64,000 nt of DNA from Hymenobacter sp. BT559 (GTDB lineage Bacteria > Bacteroidota > Bacteroidia > Cytophagales > Hymenobacteraceae): positions 372,001 to 436,000 of the forward strand of contig NZ_JAELXV010000004.1 in NCBI RefSeq assembly GCF_016427535.1, written 5' to 3'. Shown piece by piece: positions 56,166 to 62,813 of this stretch. Below the pieces are notes generated by a model. It saw only the letters and a program-made list of their open reading frames with translations, was not told the DNA's origin and made no database searches. Within the stretch, counting starts at the first letter, position 1, and each line of letters opens with the position of its first letter. The translations under genes and the position numbers were made by a program.

Positions 56166-57014
56166 TTATGCTGCCAATTCTTTGTAATCAAGGGCTTCTT
56201 CAAAAGCCCGCAGCACGGCGTGCGGCGGCTTGGGGTCAAAAATGGCGAAGGTTATGCACCGAAAGCGGCCTCGAATAGCGGGGTCGGCCAGCGCCTCGGC
56301 AAAGAGCTGAGCCACCTGCGCCGGGTCGTTGGCGAAGACGCCGCAGCCCCAGGCCCCGAGTACCAGCGCCTCTACGCCGTGGCGCGCGGCGGCGGCCAGC
56401 ACCAGCCGCAGCCGCTGGCGCATGGTGGGCACTAGCTGCGGCAGCAAGTGAGGCGCGTTGCGGGCCAGCGCGCCAGCATTTACAGCTGGGGCCGTGATGA
56501 TGTCGAGCAGCAGCGGCCTAGGTCGCCACTGGCCGCCGTCGGTGCGCAGCACGGGCACGCCGGGCGAGTAAATGAGATGGTCGCTGTAGAGTGCCTTGCT
56601 CGTGGCCTGGCTATTATAAGCATACATCTCAGCAAATTGCGTGAGGCACGGATATAGCCCCGACGACCGGGCCAGGCTTTCCTCCTGGGCCTGGCTGCCA
56701 CCTAGGAAGCCGCCGCCAGGGTTGCGGGCCGAAGCAAAATTCAGGACCCCTACCCTACCAAACTCGTTCGCCAGCTGCGCGGCGGCTTCGAGCGTAGTAG
56801 CATTCTGCACCCGCACCTCGGCCAGCGGGCCGGCGGGCCAAGTTAGCTCGCGCAGCAGGTCGGCCGCATCGGCGGGGCGGTAGAGGCGGCTACTGGCCTG
56901 GGCGGCGCGCTGGGCTTCAGCAAACTCGACGCGGCCAGTGGGGCCGGGGTAGTAGCCGTTTTCCAGGGCGGCCAGGGTTTCGCGGGCCAGTTGTTGGCGG
57001 TAGTCGCGGTTCAT
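56166..57014 (-). CDS. Bacterial-type poly(ADP-ribose) glycohydrolase (TIGR02452 family)
   Basis: 282 residues: an N-terminal helical DUF2263-like part (RQQLARETLAALENGYYP) and a macro domain. The PARG signature is intact: GGG (100-102), seven residues, then QEE (110-112) in NPGGGFLGGSQAQEESLARSSGLYPCL. The catalytic Glu is therefore present. The later LVLGAWGCGVFANDP is the macro-domain phosphate loop. The protein should hydrolyse ADP-ribose from its targets. Its place between Y-RNA genes suggests those targets may be RNA or RNA-binding proteins (inference). Confidence 0.9.
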   Translation of the reverse strand: MNRDYRQQLARETLAALENGYYPGPTGRVEFAEAQRAAQASSRLYRPADAADLLRELTWPAGPLAEVRVQNATTLEAAAQLANEFGRVGVLNFASARNPGGGFLGGSQAQEESLARSSGLYPCLTQFAEMYAYNSQATSKALYSDHLIYSPGVPVLRTDGGQWRPRPLLLDIITAPAVNAGALARNAPHLLPQLVPTMRQRLRLVLAAAARHGVEALVLGAWGCGVFANDPAQVAQLFAEALADPAIRGRFRCITFAIFDPKPPHAVLRAFEEALDYKELAA

Positions 57015-57113
57015 GTGGGGGAAGTCATTAGATATTGAAGCTTTAATCCTTATCGCATTAGGTTGTGCTCAGCATAACGAAAAAGGAGGTCAGGAAAAGC
57101 TTATAGCCGCTTA

Positions 57114-57224
57114 GAAATCGGGCGACAGACGCCAGGGCTACCGACCTTTCGGCCGTTTTCCGACGGGGCAAGGCTACCCCAATCGGACCGCAACGAAGTA
57201 TGCCCTGACTACGGCACCGATTTC
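57114..57224 (-). ncRNA. Y-RNA-like unit 1 (minimal, next to the Ro60 gene)
   Basis: 111 nt. Terminal stem GAAATCGG/CCGATTTC (8 bp), TGCCGTAG opposite GTCTGTCGC, inner stem GTCAGGGC/GCCCTGGC (one T-G pair), then ATACTTCG. The interior has GGGG/CCCC within CCGA/TCGG, and a GAAA-capped hairpin, but no TTCGA T loop or D arm. It lies 57 nt downstream of the Ro60 stop. Confidence 0.8.
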
Positions 57225-57280
57225 AGAGCGAGCGGTAGCGGCCGGGGGTTCCGCTTGATTGCCCGGCCGTGCAGCTTGGA

Positions 57281-58804
57281 CTACAGCTCGATTTTCTGAA
57301 TTTCGGTGAGGGCGTCGCCGCCGTTTTCGAGGGCCGCGAGCACGTCGAATACCTTGTCGGACCAGCCGGCAATGAGGGCCACGCCGTGCTCGGCGCGCAC
57401 GTCGAGCGGGGTGGGGCCGTGACCAGCGAGGTCGAAGAGGTAGAGGCGAGCCTGCGGCGCCACGTTGGCGCGGTAGGCGGCCCACTCCTGGGCTACTTCC
57501 ACGCCGCTGCCGCTCCAGAGCTGGCAGTCGGTGAAAATCATGACCTTATCTACCACCTCACGGCGCTGGCGCAAGTCCTGAATCACGAGGTAGCCATTGG
57601 TGGAATAACCTACTTCGCCCTCGCGGCGGTACAGCTCCTGCACGTTGCGCAGCACCTGGCCCTGGGGCAGGGCAATGCGCTTCCAAGTATTTCCGAAGAT
57701 GCCCGTAACTACGTGCTGGCAACGGCTTTGCAGCAACATGGCCAGCACCAGGCCCACATCGTAGAGCAGCACTTTGCTGCGCGGCGAGATGGGTTGCTGC
57801 ATCGAACCCGACACGTCGCAGGCCACCACCACGCGGGTAGTGCCGTCGAAGCCGCGCAGGTTGGCCACGCTGGCCGAGATGGCTGCTTCGAGCGCTGCTA
57901 GCACCGGGGCCGTCGCGCCGCTACCTAGGGCCAGTACCTCGCGGTAGGCGGCCAGAAAGCGAAAGGGCAGCTGCTTGGCGCGGGCTACCTGGCCGGGGTT
58001 GGCCAAGGTGGCACAAGCGTGGGCTAGCACGTCGGCGCTCACATTAGCTTCCAGCAAGTTACGCAGGTTGCGCAGTAAGGCCATGTAGCCCAGGCGGCCG
58101 CTGGTAACGAGGGTTTCCCAAGTGCGAGCCACGGCGGCCTGGCGCTCGGCAGGCGAGGCGTAATCGACTTGCCCGGCGGCCGACAGCTCGGTTTCCCAAG
58201 TATAAGGCGTGGGTAGGGTGCCGGCCACTAGTTGGTCAAATACCGCTTGCTGGCCTTCGTCCCGCGGCTTGGGGTGCACCAGGAACAAAGCATCGCGCAA
58301 GCGCACGGCTCCGTCGCGGTTGTACTTAGCCAATTGGTAGGCATCGAACTTATTGAAGGCCAGCGCCAAGCCATGCTGCACTTGTTTGGAGAGCCGCCCT
58401 AGGGTTTTGGTTCCGCTGCGGCCGTTGGCCTGGGCGTAGAAGGCCAAGAGCTCCGGGATTTCATCGGCCCGCTGCACCACCCGCGCCACTAGGCGGCTCA
58501 CCAGGTTGTCGCCCCGGTGAATGCGGGCCAGCTCTACGGCCAGCACCAGCGGCACCGAGCGCAGGTAGAGCTGCTCGCGGGCATACACTGCCAAGCGGGC
58601 TACGAACTGCGACTCGTTTTTCGCCACCAGCTCGCGCAAACGGGCCAGGCGAGTGTCAGCCTTTTCGTAAAACTGGTCGCTGAGGGCGGCCGTGGCTACG
58701 GCAGCGTACAGCTCCAGAGCCGGAGTGAGTACGTAGGCAGGTGCACCTTCGTGGTTGCGAACAGGGGCAGGCGGCGCTTTGCGAAAGTTAAAGTTGAAGC
58801 GCAT
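57281..58804 (-). CDS. rsr: Ro60/Rsr orthologue (TROVE domain + vWA)
   Basis: 507 residues. The TROVE HEAT-like ring (about 20-295) has VAKNESQFVARLAVYAREQLYLRSVPLVLAVELA, KNG-like RSGTKTLGRLSKQ and the hallmark GRLGYMALLRNLRNLLEANV, then RAKQLPFRFLAAYREV. The C-terminal vWA domain has an intact metal site DVSGS (330-334). Ro60 binds Y RNAs on its outer ring surface and misfolded or 3'-tailed RNAs in the ring, and in bacteria tethers PNPase. It heads the minus-strand island with Y-RNA-like units, PARG, PcfJ-like and rtcB. Confidence 0.95.
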   Translation of the reverse strand: MRFNFNFRKAPPAPVRNHEGAPAYVLTPALELYAAVATAALSDQFYEKADTRLARLRELVAKNESQFVARLAVYAREQLYLRSVPLVLAVELARIHRGDNLVSRLVARVVQRADEIPELLAFYAQANGRSGTKTLGRLSKQVQHGLALAFNKFDAYQLAKYNRDGAVRLRDALFLVHPKPRDEGQQAVFDQLVAGTLPTPYTWETELSAAGQVDYASPAERQAAVARTWETLVTSGRLGYMALLRNLRNLLEANVSADVLAHACATLANPGQVARAKQLPFRFLAAYREVLALGSGATAPVLAALEAAISASVANLRGFDGTTRVVVACDVSGSMQQPISPRSKVLLYDVGLVLAMLLQSRCQHVVTGIFGNTWKRIALPQGQVLRNVQELYRREGEVGYSTNGYLVIQDLRQRREVVDKVMIFTDCQLWSGSGVEVAQEWAAYRANVAPQARLYLFDLAGHGPTPLDVRAEHGVALIAGWSDKVFDVLAALENGGDALTEIQKIEL

Positions 58805-58857
58805 GGTGGGTGGAGGCAGAGATGATAAATAGGAAATTATTTAATTCCGCTGGCAAT

Positions 58858-58964
58858 TACTTTTGAATTACAAAGGCAATACTTTTCCTTTCGAATAAAA
58901 ACGCGTTTTTATTCGTTTTGTAATTACACAAAAAAGCCCAGCTTGTAATAGCCAGGCTTTTTTT
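58858..58964 (+). ncRNA. Putative small RNA divergent from the Ro60 gene
   Basis: A -7-like element TACTTTTG (58858-58865) on the plus strand is followed by a stretch enclosed by AATTACAAA and TTTTGTAATT arms, containing the 24-nt palindrome, and then an intrinsic terminator (AAAGCC/GGCTTT, then a T-run at 58958-58964). No coding frame is evident. A transcript of about 95 nt is predicted. Confidence 0.4.
58871..58915 (-). promoter_or_regulatory. Candidate Ro60 promoter with palindromic operator
   Basis: On the minus strand TGCCTTTG (58871-58878) differs from TAnnTTTG by one base and lies 67 bp before the Ro60 ATG. A perfect 24-nt palindrome CGAATAAAAACG/CGTTTTTATTCG (58892-58915) covers the place of the -33 element and would be a natural binding site for a dimeric regulator. 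Confidence 0.4.
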
Positions 58965-58985
58965 ATGCAACGGCGCTAGTAATTA

Positions 58986-59093
58986 CTAGCGTTTATATCG
59001 CAAAGAAAAAGCTTGGCCGTGCCGCTTACTCCAACCGCGTAAGGGCTGGCTCGAAAGCTGCTGCAGCAGGTAACTGGGGCGGATAAAAGACAT
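58986..59093 (-). CDS. Possible 35-residue basic peptide
   Basis: ATG-started frame encoding MSFIRPSYLLQQLSSQPLRG and a basic end (SKRHGQAFSLRYKR), ending just before a 16-nt palindrome and the terminator at 58930-58964. No family or good promoter is visible; a chance frame is quite possible. Confidence 0.25.
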   Translation of the reverse strand: MSFIRPSYLLQQLSSQPLRGWSKRHGQAFSLRYKR

Positions 59094-59133
59094 CGGGCAA
59101 AGAAGGAATAAGCGGCTAATGAACCGATTAAAC

Positions 59134-59162
59134 ACAAAAAAACCCGAGCTTAGGGGCTCGGG
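59134..59162 (-). terminator. Intrinsic terminator of the small transcription unit
   Basis: GCTCGGG/CCCGAGC type stem (59143-59149 with 59156-59162) followed on the minus strand by seven T. Confidence 0.8.
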
Positions 59163-59184
59163 CAGTGGCAGTGCTAACCTAGGG

Positions 59185-59271
59185 TTAGCGGCAGGCACAT
59201 GTACCGAGCAGCGGCAGCCTTTCTGGCTGCATCTTATCCGAATTCCGGCGGCTGAGTGTGAGGTGATACAT
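59185..59271 (-). CDS. Possible 28-residue Cys-containing peptide in its own transcription unit
   Basis: A compact unit on the minus strand: -7 element TACCTTTG (59293-59300) with TTG 21 nt upstream, a 28-codon frame (MYHLTLSRRNSDK...GTCACR) and a good terminator at 59134-59162. The promoter spacing equals that of tRNA-Leu. The C-terminal Cys-Ala-Cys is unusual; some Bacteroidetes RiPP precursors end similarly, but no GG leader site or modifying enzyme is present. The unit could equally be a non-coding RNA. Confidence 0.45.
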   Translation of the reverse strand: MYHLTLSRRNSDKMQPERLPLLGTCACR

Positions 59272-59292
59272 GGCTGTGGTGGTTTAGTGTGA

Positions 59293-59326
59293 CAAAGGTA
59301 GGCGAACAATTTTTATATATCCAACT
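59293..59326 (-). promoter_or_regulatory. Promoter of the small transcription unit
   Basis: TACCTTTG with TTG at a 21-nt spacing on the minus strand, in otherwise AT-rich DNA. It is the same architecture as the tRNA-Leu promoter. Confidence 0.6.
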
Positions 59327-59475
59327 AATTTAAAAAATTATTTCAGTTATTTTTTAAATTAGTAATTAGCACCTCCTAATTACAATTTAATAAAACAATT
59401 AATAATACATACTTAGTAAAGTGAATTACGCAATTACTCTTACTGTATAATAAGCGCTGTATTTCTACTGCCAAT

Positions 59476-59483
59476 TACTTTTG
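59476..59483 (+). promoter_or_regulatory. -7 element of the J-domain gene
   Basis: TACTTTTG ends five bases before the ATG at 59489, predicting a leaderless transcript. The 12-mer CAATTACTTTTG is shared with the putative small-RNA promoter at 58854-58865. The preceding 160 bp (59310-59475) are AT-rich with no gene. Confidence 0.5.
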
Positions 59484-59488
59484 TTGTG

Positions 59489-60499
59489 ATGGCTGATTCT
59501 TCCCTTCCCTTACGCCGACCGCTGCCCGAACGCCTTATAGCGGCTGAGCCAGTTGGTACCCCAACCCAGCAAGCTTTTCGGCAGGCCATTGGAGCGGTAG
59601 AAGAGCTTCGCGAGCAGCTTCACAGCCTGCGGGCGTCTCAAGCGGCCACGCGCCAAGCTTATTGGCGGCAAGTGGGACCCCTGGCGGCAGCTACAGTGGT
59701 GGCGCGGCGGGCACTATATGCCCCGTTAGAAAAAGCGTTGCTGGATGGGTATCTAAGTCGGGCTGAACTGCAACAGGTAACCGATTTGCTGGTGCAAAAT
59801 GCCCACAGCCTGCAAGAGCGGTTTGGTGAGGACGAAGCGGTTATCCTAGGTCGCTATGCACCGGCACCAGTTCCAACTGAGCCGCCGCTGAGAGCCGAAG
59901 CCGAAGATGGGAGTGCGTCTCCCCTGCCCGCTCATGAGCAGGCCGCGACGGCAGCGCGTGCCCAGCGGCAGCAGCGGGCGCAAGCTGCTCGTGCCGCCAA
60001 GGCCCAAGCTGCCGATACGGAAGACCAAGCACTGCTCCAAAATACCAAAACGGCCTACCGCCAATTAGCCCGCCTGCATCATCCCGACCGCGCGGCCCAG
60101 GCCGACGAGCCCACACAACGCGCTCAAACCGAACTGATGCAGCGCATCACGGCTGCGTATGCCGCTAACGACCTAGCCACCTTGCTGACCCTGTTGGCAG
60201 ACGCACCGGCCACCACTTCCCCTATGGCTGAAACGGAAGCCCTGTTGCACCGCTACACCCAGGCCTTAGCCCAGCAGCAGGCGCAACTAGCAAAAGACCT
60301 AGTAGCGGCGCAACGGGCCGATACTACCGCGCCGTGGAGCGGTACCGAGAAGCAACAGCGCACCCGCCTGCGCCAGCTCAAACGAGATTTGCGGGCTGAG
60401 CTGGATTACCTAGGCTACCTTTTGCCGCAACTAGCCGACCCAGCAAGCCTGAAAGCACTGCTGCGAGAATTGACCAACCGGAGTCAGCACGCTCTTTAA
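59489..60499 (+). CDS. J-domain (DnaJ-like) protein
   Basis: 336 residues. An N-terminal helical/coiled-coil part (about 30-120) and an Ala/Arg/Gln-rich linker are followed by a J domain (about 180-235) with the essential HPD in AYRQLARLHHPDRAAQ and a final helix MQRITAAYAANDLATLLTLL. The C-terminal part is again helical. It should stimulate a DnaK ATPase; the client is unknown. There is no Gly/Phe or zinc-finger region, so it is a class C co-chaperone. It is divergent from the Ro60 island. Confidence 0.8.
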   Translation: MADSSLPLRRPLPERLIAAEPVGTPTQQAFRQAIGAVEELREQLHSLRASQAATRQAYWRQVGPLAAATVVARRALYAPLEKALLDGYLSRAELQQVTDLLVQNAHSLQERFGEDEAVILGRYAPAPVPTEPPLRAEAEDGSASPLPAHEQAATAARAQRQQRAQAARAAKAQAADTEDQALLQNTKTAYRQLARLHHPDRAAQADEPTQRAQTELMQRITAAYAANDLATLLTLLADAPATTSPMAETEALLHRYTQALAQQQAQLAKDLVAAQRADTTAPWSGTEKQQRTRLRQLKRDLRAELDYLGYLLPQLADPASLKALLRELTNRSQHAL

Positions 60500-60533
60500 T
60501 CGGGTAAGCTGCTTTGCTAAACTGTAGGCCCAG

Positions 60534-61241
60534 CTAGAGACCTAGGGCTGCTACGGCGGCCTGCACTGCTGCGGCCCGGTAGGCAGGCGCCGTAGCAGGA
60601 GCTTGTAGTAGCTTGAGCAGGTTCATGTATTTGCGGCGGCCTTCGGCCAGCATCTCGGCCGGTACTTCGAGCGGAAAAACGCCAAAGGGCTCTACCTTCT
60701 GCACACCTACTAGCAGGAAGCGCTCGGCCCGCAGGGCATCGGTATAAAAAGCCGCCTGACGGTCATAGTCATAGGCCGAGCACTGCCAGCGGAAGTGGTC
60801 GGCATCGCGAGCCAGCGTAGTTTTAAAATCGATAACGGTATAGGGCTGGCCGGGTTGGTCGAGCACGAGGTCAGCGCGCAGCTTGCAGAGCGTGCCTGTG
60901 GTGGGCTCCGTAAAGAGGGCACTACGCTCGGTGAGGCCCTGAGCAAGCAGTTGGTTGAGTTCCGTATTCAGCTTCACGCCTTCCACCAGCCACCACACAA
61001 GGGTATCGTTGAGGCCAGGCTGCCCAGCGCGGTAGTCATCGGGCTCGAGCAAGGCCGTGTGAAAGGCCGTGCCAAAGCTCAACGCGCCCGAGCCCGAATC
61101 GGTGCGCGGGGGGCGGCCATCGAGGGCATCGCGTAGGCGCGACAAGTCAGAATTGGCAATGGCGGGCAGGGCCCGGTAGTCGTCGTAGGATACGCGTAGC
61201 AGGTCGGGGCGGTGGGCGGGGGTAGGGAGCAAGTCGGGCAC
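60534..61241 (-). CDS. PD-(D/E)XK nuclease-like protein (RecE/DUF3799 type)
   Basis: 235 residues. The pattern IANSDLSRLRDAL, LSFGTAFHTALLEPDDY, LCKLRADLVLD and YTVIDFKTT (catalytic Asp and Lys) with DYDRQAAFYTDAL matches the nuclease domain of exonuclease VIII-like proteins found in phages and chromosomes. The start is GTG at 61241. No RecT-like annealing protein or phage gene accompanies it. It converges on the J-domain gene. Confidence 0.8.
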   Translation of the reverse strand: MPDLLPTPAHRPDLLRVSYDDYRALPAIANSDLSRLRDALDGRPPRTDSGSGALSFGTAFHTALLEPDDYRAGQPGLNDTLVWWLVEGVKLNTELNQLLAQGLTERSALFTEPTTGTLCKLRADLVLDQPGQPYTVIDFKTTLARDADHFRWQCSAYDYDRQAAFYTDALRAERFLLVGVQKVEPFGVFPLEVPAEMLAEGRRKYMNLLKLLQAPATAPAYRAAAVQAAVAALGL

Positions 61242-61340
61242 GGTAGCTTAACAATAAAACCCAGCCGAAAGTACCGCCCGCCGCTCCAGTAAGCACTATT
61301 TTTTTATACACCCACGCTAAGTAGCTTGGGTATAAATACA

Positions 61341-61374
61341 AAACTGCCTCGGATGCTCACATCCGAGGCAGTTT
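61341..61374 (-). terminator. Terminator of the DUF4270 gene
   Basis: 15-bp stem AAACTGCCTCGGATG / CATCCGAGGCAGTTT (61341-61355 with 61360-61374) and a 4-nt loop, 30 bp past the stop of the minus-strand gene. Confidence 0.85.
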
Positions 61375-61403
61375 CTAAGACCCTAGGGTCAGCTTAGCTA
61401 GCA

Positions 61404-62813
61404 CTAGTTATTGCTGATGAGGTATAGCCGCAGCTGCAATTTATTATTCACGAGATTAGGTCCTCCCAGCACTACTCGCTCGGGCGTGATGGGCGAAGCA
61501 GTATTGAGAAGCAGGCCGTCATTAGTTACTGTCCCATTCAACACGTCTTTGCAATATTCAAGCACTGACCACCGGTAACCGAATTGATTAATTCCTGCTA
61601 GATTGGCTACATCAGTTCTATAATCGAACGTGACAGGAGTGCCAGTAGCAGTAACATCGCTGTCTAGCCGGGTATTCTGCACCAGGGCAATGGGTTGGTT
61701 ATTCCGGTTGCTCCTGTACAAGCTCAACCTAGCTGGCGGAGCCAAATTAGCTCTAGCACCCGACGTATTATCGGGCATTTGGGCTATCATTACCGCGTTC
61801 GTAATGATAATATTTCGCCCGAAGCTACGCAGGTTAGTCAGGTACGGAATCTCAATCTTAGTTTGCAGTCCCAGCAGTCCCTGAATGTACGTTTGCTGTG
61901 TAGTGAGGGCAGCCGGAATCTGCTGGAGCGACGTGGTAAGCGTGTTCAAGCCAGCAATGGCCGAGCGGTCGGCCTCTGCCTGGTAGAAGTGCCGGCCCGT
62001 ACTCAGAGCAAATGCATAGTTGAGGGCCGTGGCTGGGTCAGTCGGCTCGTGGTAGTAGAGCGTGAGGGCTGCCGTCTCACTATTGGCCGCAAACTGCACC
62101 AACGCAGCTTCGTCGGTAGCACCAGGCAGCAGCGCCAGCCCCGGGAACCGGGCGTCCAGCTGCTCCTGGCTGGTAAGCAGCCGCGCTTTGCCCGCATCCA
62201 GCAGCTCTTGGCCAAAGGCGCTCGCTAGGCGCAGGCGTAGCGTAGGGATGTTCCGGCGCGCCCGGCGCACGATTACTTGGTTAGGGTCATTTACCGACTC
62301 GGCCCGTACCCGGCCACTCATGGGCGTGAGTTTGGGCGAGGCGTAGCCGTGCTGCGTGGTAGGTGCAAACGAATTCAGCCGGTGCACATCGACGAGCGTC
62401 TGCGTCTTGGTTGTGTCGCCATAGCGGTAGGTGTTGGGCTTGAGCACTAGCACCAGCGAGTCGAACACCTGGGTTTGGCTGGGCGTGAAGTTGCTCGGCA
62501 AGCTCATCGTCACGTAGCTCTTGGCCGTGATGGTACCTAGTTGTGGGTCTTTGTAGCGCCCCACCAGCAGCAGGTTCGACCCAGAAGTAATGATAGAGTC
62601 GCGCAGTACCGTCGAGGCCCGAATAGTAAGCGTATCTACCAGATAGGCACCCGTATTGGCGTCGGCGCTAGGCAGGCCGACGCCAATGTTGCCGGGCGTG
62701 CTGGAGCAGGCCGCTGCCACTAGCAGCAGGCTCAGCCCCAGCAGTAGCCGTTGCCACCCGGTAGCCAGTGCTACCGGCGCCGAGCTAAGAGCAGACTTAT
62801 TGTTGCGAAGCAT
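61404..62813 (-). CDS. DUF4270 lipoprotein
   Basis: 469 residues. Lipoprotein signal with Cys at about 36 (LLLVAAACSSTPGNIG), then the DUF4270 pattern: IGVGLPSADANTGAYLVDTLTIRASTVLRDS, LLVGRYKDPQLGTITAKSY and FDSLVLVLKPNTYRYGDT, with the end VVLGGPNLVNNKLQLRLYLISNN. Members are surface or outer-membrane lipoproteins of unknown function, often beside kelch lipoproteins. The ATG at 62813 overlaps the upstream kelch gene by 17 bp, indicating a coupled pair. Confidence 0.88.
   Translation of the reverse strand: MLRNNKSALSSAPVALATGWQRLLLGLSLLLVAAACSSTPGNIGVGLPSADANTGAYLVDTLTIRASTVLRDSIITSGSNLLLVGRYKDPQLGTITAKSYVTMSLPSNFTPSQTQVFDSLVLVLKPNTYRYGDTTKTQTLVDVHRLNSFAPTTQHGYASPKLTPMSGRVRAESVNDPNQVIVRRARRNIPTLRLRLASAFGQELLDAGKARLLTSQEQLDARFPGLALLPGATDEAALVQFAANSETAALTLYYHEPTDPATALNYAFALSTGRHFYQAEADRSAIAGLNTLTTSLQQIPAALTTQQTYIQGLLGLQTKIEIPYLTNLRSFGRNIIITNAVMIAQMPDNTSGARANLAPPARLSLYRSNRNNQPIALVQNTRLDSDVTATGTPVTFDYRTDVANLAGINQFGYRWSVLEYCKDVLNGTVTNDGLLLNTASPITPERVVLGGPNLVNNKLQLRLYLISNN

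Noticed and set aside
59185..59271. Lanthipeptide/RiPP cluster
   Set aside because: The short Cys-containing frame lacks a double-Gly leader site, and no LanB, radical-SAM or transporter gene lies nearby; retained only as a small peptide or sRNA candidate.
60534..61241. Prophage remnant
   Set aside because: A lone RecE-like nuclease gene with no RecT, structural, lysis or integrase genes is not enough; neighbours are chromosomal.
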